Shown piece by piece: positions 8,101 to 16,256 of a stretch of 43,556 nt of DNA. Location of the stretch: the NCBI GenBank assembly GCA_900546925.1, contig UREV01000021.1:1-43556 (forward strand), given 5' to 3'. The stretch's first letter is position 1. Each line of letters opens with the position of its first letter. The position numbers and the translations under genes are program-made. Source of the DNA: an uncultured Bacteroides sp. (GTDB taxonomy: Bacteria; Bacteroidota; Bacteroidia; Bacteroidales; UBA932). A model generated the notes under the pieces. That model ran no database searches. It saw only the letters and a list, made by a program, of their open reading frames with translations, and was not told the origin of the DNA.

Positions 8101-8880
8101 CTAGATATGTTCTCTTACCAGGTCGCCGAGTTCGTCCCAAGGAATGGTCACTTTAATGATTCCCAGGTAGTATGGACCGATCTCGTATTGACCGTAGATA
8201 TAGGTGATACCTTCTTCAGAGAGTTTGAAATTTCCGTTCGGCTCGATGTCTTTTACGAAGAGGGCGTCATACGACTCCTGATCCGGAAGAGCATCGCGCA
8301 GATGAGATGAAAGGATGCCGGACAGTGCCTCGCGGTAGCCGGGAATGAAGAAATCTGCCTCATTCACGAGCTTGCCGGTATTCCTGTTCATATTCACTGC
8401 CACCTCAGTGGTAGTTCCGTGAGCCCCGCCACTATATATATAATTGTATACAGTGTAGGAAACGATATTCTCGTGGCGTCCGGAGAAATAACCGTTCAAC
8501 TGATTTTCCCAGTTGAAAACACCCCCTGAAGGTTCACCTGATTCGAACTCTTTCGCGAATTCGAGATTTGTCTCCCTGTACTCTTTTACGTAGTCGGAAG
8601 ACCATTTCTCGGCAGCTGCATGAATTTCCATGCCTGCGTAGTCCGAACCGAAGGCTGTCTCCACTATGGTTTCAGTTATCCTGGTCTTTACGCTGTCGGG
8701 CAGACCGGAAACCGGGAACTCCACCTCGGCATTGACAGAAACAGAATCTTTCTGCCCGTCCTGGAGCGCCTCCGTCAGGTCGACATTGACCTTATCGGTC
8801 ACAACCTCGGAGTGGTCGCATGCGGCAGCAAAGGCGATGGCCAGTGCGCTTGCCGCAATAATTTTGATTGTTTTCTTCAT
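8101..8880 (-). CDS. DUF3298-type lipoprotein
   Basis: The 259-residue protein starts with MKKTIKIIAASALAIAF and a lipobox-like AAAC, so it is probably a periplasmic or outer-membrane lipoprotein. The C-terminal half (YNYIYSGGAHGTTTEVAVN, then DFFIPGYREALSGIL and the final AGP-like strands) resembles the DUF3298/RsiV-type domain, in which SGGAH is a hallmark. I choose Met 8880 because the longer frame to 8901 overlaps the end of the upstream DPP IV gene and would place residues ahead of a good signal peptide. It probably shares a transcript with DPP IV. Its function is unknown; RsiV relatives bind lysozyme. Confidence 0.8.
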   Translation of the reverse strand: MKKTIKIIAASALAIAFAAACDHSEVVTDKVNVDLTEALQDGQKDSVSVNAEVEFPVSGLPDSVKTRITETIVETAFGSDYAGMEIHAAAEKWSSDYVKEYRETNLEFAKEFESGEPSGGVFNWENQLNGYFSGRHENIVSYTVYNYIYSGGAHGTTTEVAVNMNRNTGKLVNEADFFIPGYREALSGILSSHLRDALPDQESYDALFVKDIEPNGNFKLSEEGITYIYGQYEIGPYYLGIIKVTIPWDELGDLVREHI

Positions 8881-8893
8881 CTTATATAAACTG

Positions 8894-11353
8894 TCAATCA
8901 TTGTTCATTTCTTTGATATCCACCTCATTACGCTTGCTTGCGCCCATCAGCCACTCGCAATAGTAATCGGCCATGCGCCAGAAGAAATACTCATTCATGT
9001 CGCCGAAACCATGACGCTGTCCGGGGAGGATGAGCATATCGAACCGCTTGTTCGCACGAATGAGGGCATTGACTACTCGAATAGTGTTCGCAGGATGAAC
9101 GTTATTGTCGATGTCGCCGTGCACGAGCATAAGGTGTCCTTTCAAGTTGGAAGCTATCTGCGGATTAGTCTCGATAGAGTAAACAAATGTGGTATCTCCT
9201 GCAGCTATCTTCTCCTGGATTCCGTGATGCTGCTCGCTCCACCATCTGTTATAAATGTTGTTGTCATGGTTTCCTGCGCATGAAACGGCAGCCTTGAAGA
9301 AGTCAGGATACTTGAGTATCGCAGCGGTAGACATGAATCCTCCACCTGAATGGCCATGTATTCCGACTCTGTCGAGGTCTATCCATGGATAGCGTGCGCC
9401 GAGCTGCTGGATAGCGTATTTCTGATCCTCGAGACCATAGTCACGAAGGTTTCCGTAGCCATAGTTATGATACCACTTGGATCTGTCCGGATGACCTCCT
9501 CTGTTACCTACGGTAATGACGATGAATCCGAGCTGGGCAAGTCTGTCGGTTCTGGTGAATCCTCTGCTCCAACTGATGTTGTTGGCCTCTACCTGAGGAC
9601 CCGGATAAACGTAGTCGCAGATAGGGTAGACCTTTGTGGAATCGAAGTCAAATGGCTTATAGATAGCACCATACAAGTCGGTAACACCGTCTGCAGCCTT
9701 TACCTTGAAGCGCTCAGGGAATTTGTAACCGGCAGCGAAAAGCAGTGAGAAGTCAGCCTCGCCGAGATCGCATACTTTCTTTCCTGTAGCGTCGAAGAGA
9801 GCGGAAGCTGGTTTGTAATCCACACGTGAGTAGTTGGCTATGAAGTACTTGCCGTCTTCCAAAGCATAAGCGTCCACGTTCATGTCAGGCATATCGAGAA
9901 GCTTAGGCTCGCCGCCCTGGAGGCTGACTCTGTAGACGTGAAGCTGATATGGATTCTCGCCTTTCTCCTTACCGCAAGCACGGAAAAGAATGTAGCCTTC
10001 CTTCTCATTTACTGCCAATACATCATCTACATGATATGCGCCTTCAGTCAGATTTCTGATAACCTTTCCGTCTGCACTATACAAATATAGGTTAGCCCAG
10101 CCGTTTCTCTCTGACCAGTGGATAAGTTTCTTTCCGCCTTCGAGGATGCGAGTCTGCCTGCACTCTACATATGTGTTCATGCGGTCTGTAATCACAGTCC
10201 TTGTAGAATCGCTGTCTACACCTACATGGCAGATGTCCAGTCTCTTGAGGTCACGGCTCTGTCTGATTACGTAGAAGCCGTTGTTGTCTCCCAGCCATGT
10301 TCTTCCATAATAATCTGTAAACTCGTCATTTACAGTAGGTTCTGCTGTCTGGAATGAGAACTCCTGATCCTTGAAAGCGTTAATCTTCACTGTATGCGAT
10401 GACCAGTCACCGGCATTGAAAATATACATATGTCCGTGAGGACCGGGCTCTCCCGGCATCTGGTACTTATAGGTCTCGAGAGTCGGGCGCGGGCTCGTCA
10501 GTGAATTGATAACCCAGAAATCCTTCAACGGTCTCATGTCCCAACGCATCACGGCGACGTGCTTCGAATCAGGTGACCATACGAGCTCTGAAGGGAACAC
10601 TCTTTCGGTGGTATCTGTCACAGTGTTGCCGGCGTAATTGTCTGTGCCATAGCAGAATTCCTTGAATCCGTCAGAGGTAATTCTATGCTCGACGATGGTG
10701 CTGTCCTTCGGGTCCTTCGCCGCCTTGCGCATGTTCAGCGTATCCATATAGAAGAGGTTCGAGTTCTTCATATAAATACCTGTCAATCCGTCCGGCGAGA
10801 CGTTCGCCCAACCAGGGTATTTGTCCTCGCGGTCGTTCGTGTCGTAGGTCAATGTCTTGTCGGCGATTTTGTATCTGAAGTGGTAAACCAGCTTTTCAGG
10901 TTTCGCATCTTTCGTGGTATCCACTTTCTCCTTTGTGCTGCGGATATCGAAAGTAAGATAATTGTCATCCTTCGGATCGATTCGCAACTCTTTGAATGGT
11001 ATATGCTTAGCGTCGAACGGATCATTTACGATCTCCGTGATCTGCATGGCGAGTTTCTCCAAGTCGAACAATGGAGTAACCTTACCTGCCTTAGGGTCGG
11101 CGAGATAATACTGTATCCCGTCAGATGTCTTCCATGAATAGAAAAATCTGTAACCGTCTCTGAATCTGTGCGGCTGCACCGTAGTGCTGAATACCATCTG
11201 TCCGATACGCTTCTGCGAAAATCTTTCCGCCAGCGCGTAGTTCGGTGTACGCACATGATTGTCTGCCGGCTGCTGCGCCTTCGCGCTGAAGGTCGAGGTC
11301 AATGCCGCTGTGGCAGTTATAAGAAATAGTGTCTTAAGCGAGGCTCTCATCAT
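8894..11353 (-). CDS. Secreted dipeptidyl-peptidase IV (S9B)
   Basis: The 819-residue protein has a signal peptide (to about AKAQ, residue 27), a long beta-propeller domain (DPP IV N-terminal region) and a C-terminal alpha/beta-hydrolase domain. The nucleophile elbow is HGHSGGGF with Ser669, the acidic residue lies in HGDIDNNVHP and the His in GQRHGFGD. DPP IV enzymes usually have GWSYGG; GHSGGG is a variant. It should release X-Pro or X-Ala dipeptides in the periplasm during peptide use. A second Met follows the first; either start keeps the signal peptide. One GGTCAATGCC copy lies within its signal-peptide codons. Confidence 0.9.
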   Translation of the reverse strand: MMRASLKTLFLITATAALTSTFSAKAQQPADNHVRTPNYALAERFSQKRIGQMVFSTTVQPHRFRDGYRFFYSWKTSDGIQYYLADPKAGKVTPLFDLEKLAMQITEIVNDPFDAKHIPFKELRIDPKDDNYLTFDIRSTKEKVDTTKDAKPEKLVYHFRYKIADKTLTYDTNDREDKYPGWANVSPDGLTGIYMKNSNLFYMDTLNMRKAAKDPKDSTIVEHRITSDGFKEFCYGTDNYAGNTVTDTTERVFPSELVWSPDSKHVAVMRWDMRPLKDFWVINSLTSPRPTLETYKYQMPGEPGPHGHMYIFNAGDWSSHTVKINAFKDQEFSFQTAEPTVNDEFTDYYGRTWLGDNNGFYVIRQSRDLKRLDICHVGVDSDSTRTVITDRMNTYVECRQTRILEGGKKLIHWSERNGWANLYLYSADGKVIRNLTEGAYHVDDVLAVNEKEGYILFRACGKEKGENPYQLHVYRVSLQGGEPKLLDMPDMNVDAYALEDGKYFIANYSRVDYKPASALFDATGKKVCDLGEADFSLLFAAGYKFPERFKVKAADGVTDLYGAIYKPFDFDSTKVYPICDYVYPGPQVEANNISWSRGFTRTDRLAQLGFIVITVGNRGGHPDRSKWYHNYGYGNLRDYGLEDQKYAIQQLGARYPWIDLDRVGIHGHSGGGFMSTAAILKYPDFFKAAVSCAGNHDNNIYNRWWSEQHHGIQEKIAAGDTTFVYSIETNPQIASNLKGHLMLVHGDIDNNVHPANTIRVVNALIRANKRFDMLILPGQRHGFGDMNEYFFWRMADYYCEWLMGASKRNEVDIKEMNND

Positions 11354-11398
11354 AATATTTAGTTTGGTTTATTTATCCATAATATTTCCCATATCTTT

Positions 11399-11406
11399 CA
11401 AATTTA
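11399..11406 (-). promoter_or_regulatory. -7 box for the DPP IV gene
   Basis: On the minus strand this reads TAAATTTG, matching TAnnTTTG, 46 nt before the start codon. No clear TTG element is seen at 19-20 nt upstream. Confidence 0.45.
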
Positions 11407-11456
11407 GCCAAATAAACCGAATAGTCAGCATTTTTTGTGACAAATGCATTAATTTA

Positions 11457-11486
11457 TTGTCAATTAAAAAATTATGTGTAAATTTG
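11457..11486 (+). promoter_or_regulatory. Bacteroidota promoter of the str operon
   Basis: TTG at 11457-11459, a 19-nt spacer and TAAATTTG at 11479-11486 give a full match to the -33/-7 consensus. The predicted start lies about 5-8 nt downstream, at the CCCCAAA inverted repeat, leaving a leader of about 45 nt before rpsL. Confidence 0.85.
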
Positions 11487-11490
11487 TAGT

Positions 11491-11505
11491 CCCCAAATTT
11501 TGGGG
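11491..11505. promoter_or_regulatory. 15-bp palindrome at the str transcription start
   Basis: CCCCAAA and TTTGGGG arms flank a single T. The site coincides with the predicted start of transcription, so it would either form a hairpin at the very 5' end of the mRNA or serve as a protein-binding site. Confidence 0.5.
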
Positions 11506-11538
11506 AAAGTAACATAAATTAAAGATTTACAATCATTT

Positions 11539-11922
11539 ATGCCAACAATTCAACAATTAGTTCGCAAAGGACGCGAGGTTCTTGCTGTGAAAAGCAAGTC
11601 TCGTGCGCTGGATGCTTGCCCTCAGAAGAGGGGTGTGTGCGTACGTGTGTATACAACTACACCTAAGAAACCTAACTCAGCAATGCGTAAGGTTGCCCGT
11701 GTACGTCTCACCAACACTAAAGAGGTCAACGCATACATTCCAGGCGAGGGTCACAACCTTCAGGAGCACTCAATCGTGCTCGTAAGAGGTGGTCGTGTCA
11801 AGGACCTCCCTGGTGTTCGTTACCACATCCTTAGAGGAGCTTTGGATACCGCTGGTGTAGAAGGCAGGACACAGTCCCGTTCTCTCTACGGAGCCAAGAG
11901 ACCAAAGAAATCTAAGAAGTAA
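11539..11922 (+). CDS. rpsL: 30S ribosomal protein S12
   Basis: The 127-residue protein is a full-length S12, beginning MPTIQQLVRKGRE and containing the near-invariant TPKKPNSAMRK loop and GGRVKDLPGVRYH. S12 sits at the decoding centre and controls accuracy. Both lysines linked to streptomycin response (in KKPNS and RVKDLP) are present in their sensitive form. It is first in the str operon, 35 nt ahead of rpsG, under a strong promoter. Confidence 0.98.
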   Translation: MPTIQQLVRKGREVLAVKSKSRALDACPQKRGVCVRVYTTTPKKPNSAMRKVARVRLTNTKEVNAYIPGEGHNLQEHSIVLVRGGRVKDLPGVRYHILRGALDTAGVEGRTQSRSLYGAKRPKKSKK

Positions 11923-11957
11923 TTTTTTACCAATTTTCACTTTAATTTTTCACAAAA

Positions 11958-12434
11958 ATGAGAAAATCGAAGCCTAGAAAGAGGATTCTACTTCCTGATC
12001 CTAAGTTTCACGACGCTAACGTAACACGTTTCGTGAATAATCTTATGTTGCAGGGGAAGAAGAGTATCGCGTATTCTATTTTTTACGATGCCATCGATAT
12101 GGTAGGCGAGAAGATGAAAGATTCTGACAAGGCTCCTCTAGATATCTGGAGGAAAGCTCTCGAGAACGTAACCCCGCAGATTGAGGTTAAGAGCCGCAGG
12201 GTTGGTGGAGCTAACTTCCAGGTGCCAACAGAGTTGAGACCGGAGAGAAAGATTTCACTTTCGATGAAGAACCTGATACTTTTTGCACGTAAGCGTTCCG
12301 GCCACTCAATGGCAGAAAAACTCTGTGCAGAGATTGTTGCTGCATATAACAACGAAGGTGGCGCATACAAGAGAAAAGAAGATATGCACAAAATGGCAGA
12401 GGCCAACAAGGCATTTGCTCACTTCCGTTTCTAA
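11958..12434 (+). CDS. rpsG: 30S ribosomal protein S7
   Basis: The 158-residue protein is full-length S7 (RKRILLPDPKFHDANVTRFVNNLMLQGKK at the start; QVPTELRPERK and a YKRKEDMHKMAEANKAFAHFRF tail, residues not all quoted). It nucleates assembly of the 30S head by binding the 3' major domain of 16S rRNA. It lies between rpsL and fusA in the usual order, with 12 nt to fusA. Autoregulation of the str operon by S7 is known in E. coli; I see no clear target structure here. Confidence 0.97.
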   Translation: MRKSKPRKRILLPDPKFHDANVTRFVNNLMLQGKKSIAYSIFYDAIDMVGEKMKDSDKAPLDIWRKALENVTPQIEVKSRRVGGANFQVPTELRPERKISLSMKNLILFARKRSGHSMAEKLCAEIVAAYNNEGGAYKRKEDMHKMAEANKAFAHFRF

Positions 12435-12446
12435 TTCCCGTAGACA

Positions 12447-14567
12447 ATGGCAAAAAGAGATCTTAGATTTACCAGAAACATCGGTATCATGGCTCACATC
12501 GATGCCGGTAAGACCACTACATCAGAGCGTATTCTTTTCTATACAGGAAAGACTCACAAAATCGGTGAGGTTCACGATGGTGGTGCTACAATGGACTGGA
12601 TGGTTCAGGAGCAGGAGCGTGGTATCACCATCACTTCAGCTGCTACCACAGCCTTCTGGCATTATGACGGGAATGTTTATCAGCTGAACCTTATCGATAC
12701 CCCGGGCCACGTGGACTTCACTGTAGAGGTGGAGCGTTCACTTCGTGTGCTCGACGGAACTATCGCTACATTCGATGCTGTAGGTAAAGTTCAGCCACAG
12801 TCAGAGACTGTATGGCGTCAGGCAGACAAATTCGGTGTTCCGAAGATTGCCTATGTAAACAAGATGGACCGTGTCGGAGCTGACTTCCTCGGTTGCGTAA
12901 AGGATATTAAGGATAAACTCGGAGCTACCGCAGTTCCTATTTCCCTTCCTATCGGTGCTGAGGATAAGTTCGTAGGTATCGTTGACCTTATCGACAGAAA
13001 AGCCATCGAGTACGAGGCAGACAACACTAAGCTCGTAAACTATCACGAGATTCCTATCCCTGAGGATATGAAGGGTGAAGTAGAGCTTTGGAGAGACAGG
13101 CTTATCGAGGCTGCTGCCGAGTGCGATGACGCTCTTATGGAGAAATACTTCGAAGACCCTGAGTCAGTTACAAAGGAGGAAATCATCGCTGCTATCCGTA
13201 AGGGTACCATCGCTATGAAGATCGTTCCTGCTACTTGCGGTTCTTCATATAAGGATAAAGGTGTTCAGTTCCTTTTGGACGCTGTTATCCGTTATCTGCC
13301 TTCACCTATCGATATCGGTGCTGTAAAGGGTACTGATCCTAAGACAGGTGAGAATGTAAAGGTAGAACCTGATGCAAGCAAACCATTTGCAGGTCTTGTC
13401 TTCAAGATTGCAACTGACCCATTTGTTGGTCGTCTTGCTTATATCAGAGCTTATCAGGGACATCTCGATGCTGGCTCTTACGTGCTTAACACACGTACCG
13501 GCAAGAAAGAGAGAGTTGCACGTCTCTATCAGATGCACTCAAATCACCAGAACCCTATCGAATTCGTAGAGGCAGGTGATATTTGCGCAGCTGTAGGTTT
13601 CAAGGACCTTCGTACAGGTGACTCTATCTGCGCTGAGGATCATCCTGTAACCCTCGAGGCTATGGAATTCCCTGATCCAGTTATCGGTATCGCAGTAGAG
13701 CCTAAGACTCAGGCTGACCTTGAGAAGCTCGGTGTCGCTCTCGGCAAACTTGCTGAGGAGGACCCTACCTTCGTAGTCAAGTCAGATCATGAGACTGGCC
13801 AGACCGTCATCAGCGGTATGGGTGAGCTCCACCTTGATATTATCGTAGACCGTCTCCGTCGTGAGTTCGGTGTAGAGATTAACCAGGGTGCACCTCAGGT
13901 TAACTACAAAGAGGCTATCACAGCTACAGTTCAGCATCGTGAGGTATTCAAGAAGCAGACTGGTGGTCGTGGTAAGTTCGCAGATATCATCGTCGAAATC
14001 GGCCCTGCAGACGAGGGCGTTACCGGACTTCAGTTCGAGAACGCTGTCAAGGGTGGTAACGTGCCTAAGGAATTCGTTCCTTGCGTACAGAAAGGATTCG
14101 AGTCCGCTATGGCAAATGGTGTTCTCGCCGGCTATGAGGTTCCTTCACTCAAGGTTACTCTCCTCGACGGTTCCTTCCATCCAGTCGATTCAGACCAGCT
14201 CTCATTCGAGATCTGCGCCCGCATGGCATTCCGTCACGCTTGCCCTAAAGCACATCCGGTTCTCCTCGAGCCTATCATGAGCCTAGAGGTTGTTACTCCG
14301 GAAGAGTACATGGGTGATATCGTGGGTGACCTTAACCGTCGTAGAGGTCAGATCAATGCTATGGATTCTACATCAAACGGTGCAAGAATCATCAAAGCAT
14401 TCGTTCCGCTCTCTGAGCAGTTCGGTTATGTAACAGTTCTCCGTACACTTTCTTCAGGCCGTGCTGCCAGCACCATGACCTTTGACCATTACTCAGAGGT
14501 TCCTGCTAACTTGGCTAAGGAAGTTATCGAGAAGAGTGGTTACAAGTCATCTGAGGACGACGAATAA
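12447..14567 (+). CDS. fusA: Elongation factor G
   Basis: The 706-residue protein has all GTPase motifs: AHIDAGKTTT (about 16-25), the switch region ERGITITSAA, DTPGHVDF and NKMD. Domains II-V follow, ending KSSEDDE. It drives translocation on the ribosome. The length and HYSEVPANLAKEVI C-terminal region agree with the housekeeping EF-G. It is third in the str operon, 29 nt before rpsJ; no tuf gene follows. Confidence 0.98.
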   Translation: MAKRDLRFTRNIGIMAHIDAGKTTTSERILFYTGKTHKIGEVHDGGATMDWMVQEQERGITITSAATTAFWHYDGNVYQLNLIDTPGHVDFTVEVERSLRVLDGTIATFDAVGKVQPQSETVWRQADKFGVPKIAYVNKMDRVGADFLGCVKDIKDKLGATAVPISLPIGAEDKFVGIVDLIDRKAIEYEADNTKLVNYHEIPIPEDMKGEVELWRDRLIEAAAECDDALMEKYFEDPESVTKEEIIAAIRKGTIAMKIVPATCGSSYKDKGVQFLLDAVIRYLPSPIDIGAVKGTDPKTGENVKVEPDASKPFAGLVFKIATDPFVGRLAYIRAYQGHLDAGSYVLNTRTGKKERVARLYQMHSNHQNPIEFVEAGDICAAVGFKDLRTGDSICAEDHPVTLEAMEFPDPVIGIAVEPKTQADLEKLGVALGKLAEEDPTFVVKSDHETGQTVISGMGELHLDIIVDRLRREFGVEINQGAPQVNYKEAITATVQHREVFKKQTGGRGKFADIIVEIGPADEGVTGLQFENAVKGGNVPKEFVPCVQKGFESAMANGVLAGYEVPSLKVTLLDGSFHPVDSDQLSFEICARMAFRHACPKAHPVLLEPIMSLEVVTPEEYMGDIVGDLNRRRGQINAMDSTSNGARIIKAFVPLSEQFGYVTVLRTLSSGRAASTMTFDHYSEVPANLAKEVIEKSGYKSSEDDE

Positions 14568-14596
14568 TTATTAACGGTAAAGAAGAAAGTATTGAT

Positions 14597-14902
14597 ATGA
14601 GTCAGAAAATAAGAATAAAACTCAAATCATTCGATCATATGCTGCTTGACAAGTCAGCAAAGAAGATCGCTGAAACAGTGACTGCTACCGGTGCTAAAGT
14701 TTGCGGACCTATTCCTCTTCCTACAAGCACCAAGATTTTCACTGTGAACCGCTCGACCTTCGTCAACAAGAAGTCCCGCGAGCAGTTCGAACTCAACTCT
14801 TACTGCAGACTCTTGGACATCGAGGAATCTAATGCTAAGACTGTAGATTCACTCATGAAGCTCGAGTTGCCTTCAGGTGTTGAAGTTGAGATCAAAGTCT
14901 GA
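14597..14902 (+). CDS. rpsJ: 30S ribosomal protein S10
   Basis: The 101-residue protein matches S10 throughout (IRIKLKSFDHMLLDKSAKKI, GPIPLPT, VNRSTFVNKKSREQFE). It belongs to the 30S head and takes part in Nus-dependent antitermination. In most Bacteroidota rpsJ leads straight into rplC and the rest of the S10 operon; here it is the last gene and is followed by a tRNA and transketolase, so the operon has been split after rpsJ. Confidence 0.97.
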   Translation: MSQKIRIKLKSFDHMLLDKSAKKIAETVTATGAKVCGPIPLPTSTKIFTVNRSTFVNKKSREQFELNSYCRLLDIEESNAKTVDSLMKLELPSGVEVEIKV

Positions 14903-14954
14903 TAGAAATCAGCATCCTGGGAACTTAATATTTTAGGAATTCAGGAAAAATACC

Positions 14955-14962
14955 TATATTTG
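14955..14962 (+). promoter_or_regulatory. -7 box for tRNA-Met
   Basis: TATATTTG matches TAnnTTTG, 34 nt before the tRNA; a TTT rather than TTG lies about 20 nt upstream. A small stem ACCGG/CCGGT (within 14967-14986) with a short T-run lies between it and the tRNA and could also end the str transcript. Confidence 0.55.
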
Positions 14963-14996
14963 CAAGACCGGTTCTTGCGACCGGTTTTGCAGTCTT

Positions 14997-15074
14997 GGTC
15001 CCATAGCTCAGTTGGTTAGTAGCATCTGACTCATAATCAGAGGGTCACAGGTTCAAGCCCTGTTGGGACCACCA
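14997..15074 (+). tRNA. tRNA-Met(CAT) with an extra base in the D-arm
   Basis: Acceptor strands GGTCCCA and TGGGACC pair fully, CCA is encoded, the anticodon arm TCTGA-CTCATAA-TCAGA gives CAT, and the T-arm is ACAGG-TTCAAGC-CCTGT. The body matches elongator tRNA-Met. The 3' half of the D-stem reads GTAGC where GAGC would pair with GCTC, so one T is inserted or the stem ends in a C-T mismatch. It may still function, or may be a sequencing error. Confidence 0.88.
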
Positions 15075-15128
15075 AATAGATAAAGAGCCAGCGAATTTTC
15101 GCTGGCTCTTTATCTATTTGGTGGTCCC
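15065..15128. repeat. 31-bp perfect inverted repeat containing the tRNA 3' end; terminator core
   Basis: The arms 15065-15095 and 15098-15128 are perfect reverse complements separated by two bases. The left arm begins inside the tRNA acceptor strand (GGGACCACCA). The inner part (AAAGAGCCAGCGAA and its complement, then TCTTTATCTATTT) can act as a terminator. The outer part is an inverted copy of the tRNA end and is not needed for termination. Confidence 0.9.
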
Positions 15129-15234
15129 GGTGGGGACCTTTATTTCATTGGGACTCTGTCCCAAACCCTGTCGCTCCGCGCGGCCTTTCGTCCTTTCCGT
15201 ATTTGCTATCGCAAATACCCGGACCCGGCCGGTC
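15123..15234. other. Hairpin-rich spacer downstream of tRNA-Met
   Basis: Several short perfect stems follow each other: GGTCCC/GGGACC (15123-15138), GGGAC/GTCCC (15150-15162), GTATTTGC/GCAAATAC (15199-15218) and GACC/GGTC (15222-15234). The block is GC-rich compared with the AT-rich promoter region after it. No credible ORF or known RNA family is recognised. It could be a dispersed REP-like element or a structured RNA. Confidence 0.5.
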
Positions 15235-15356
15235 GTCTGACGACGACTTTCTCGCCCGCAGGGGAAATATTATTTCATCTAGAAACTTTATTGTAGTTAC
15301 AACGTTTTTTATTACCTTTAAGGGATGTGCAATGCAGAACTTTCACTTTTTATTAT

Positions 15357-15364
15357 TATTTTTG
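15357..15364 (+). promoter_or_regulatory. -7 box for the transketolase genes
   Basis: TATTTTTG matches TAnnTTTG, 39 nt ahead of the first transketolase gene. No TTG is seen at the usual spacing. Confidence 0.45.
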
Positions 15365-15403
15365 CATATCGTTGTATTTTGATAATATTTAACCTCGATT
15401 TAT

Positions 15404-16243
15404 ATGGCAAAAGTTGAAGAATTGAAAAAAATCGCATCTCAGGTCAGACGTGACATCGTAAGGATGGTCACAGATGCGAAGTCTGGACACCCGGGCGGAT
15501 CACTGAGTAGTGCGGACGTGCTTACTGCATTGTATTTCAATGAAATGAAAATAGACCCTGCAAAATGGGAAAGAAACGGTAAGGGTGAAGACATGTTCAT
15601 CCTTTCAGCAGGACACATCACACCTGTTTACTACTCTCTTCTCGCAAGACGCGGCTATTTCCCTGTAGCTGAACTCGCTACATTCAGAAAGTATGGTACA
15701 CGCCTTCAGGGACACCCTTCAGTAGAAAAAGGACTTCCGGGAATTATACAGACGTCAGGATCACTTGGTCAGGGACTCTCTGCAGCAGCAGGATTGGCCC
15801 TCGGTAAGAAACTTGACGGTGAAGACAGATATGTTTATGTCCTCTGTGGTGACGGTGAAAGCGAGGAAGGTCAGATATGGGAAGCAGCCATGTTTGCAGC
15901 CCACCACGGACTCGATCACCTCATCGCCATGACCGACTGGAACCATCAGCAGATCGACGGAACAGTAGACGAAGTGGCAGGCGAGGGAGACCTCGAGGCT
16001 AAATGGAAAGCATTCGGCTGGAACGTCATCGTAGCAGACGGACACGACTTCGACTCTATCCTTTCTGCTTTCGCTGCGGCTCGTGAAAACAAGGGCAAAC
16101 CTACCATGATCCTCTTCAAGACCGATATGGGACATGGCGTAGACTTTATGGCAGGCACATGCAAATGGCATGGAAAAGCACCTTCACAGGAACAGTGCCA
16201 GGCAGCTCTCGCTCAACTCGAAGAAACATTGGGGGACTATTAA
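15404..16243 (+). CDS. Transketolase, N-terminal subunit
   Basis: This 279-residue protein corresponds to the thiamine-diphosphate-binding N-terminal domain: SGHPGGSLSSADVL near residue 27, LSAGHITPVYYSLL and the ThDP motif GDGESEEGQIWEAAMFA. It lacks the pyrimidine-binding and C-terminal domains, which are supplied by the next gene. Two-gene transketolases are a known arrangement in many bacteria and archaea, so this is not a frameshift. With its partner it transfers two-carbon ketol units in the non-oxidative pentose phosphate pathway. The 13-nt gap to the next gene indicates one transcript. Confidence 0.93.
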   Translation: MAKVEELKKIASQVRRDIVRMVTDAKSGHPGGSLSSADVLTALYFNEMKIDPAKWERNGKGEDMFILSAGHITPVYYSLLARRGYFPVAELATFRKYGTRLQGHPSVEKGLPGIIQTSGSLGQGLSAAAGLALGKKLDGEDRYVYVLCGDGESEEGQIWEAAMFAAHHGLDHLIAMTDWNHQQIDGTVDEVAGEGDLEAKWKAFGWNVIVADGHDFDSILSAFAAARENKGKPTMILFKTDMGHGVDFMAGTCKWHGKAPSQEQCQAALAQLEETLGDY

Positions 16244-16256
16244 TATCTAAAGAATT

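Noticed and set aside
7985..8140. N-terminal extension of the esterase gene
   Set aside because: It spans the terminator hairpin of the preceding gene and overlaps that gene's coding end.
15130..15280. Short ORFs in the hairpin-rich spacer after tRNA-Met
   Set aside because: They are short, lack starts with leaders, and the region is better described by its hairpins.
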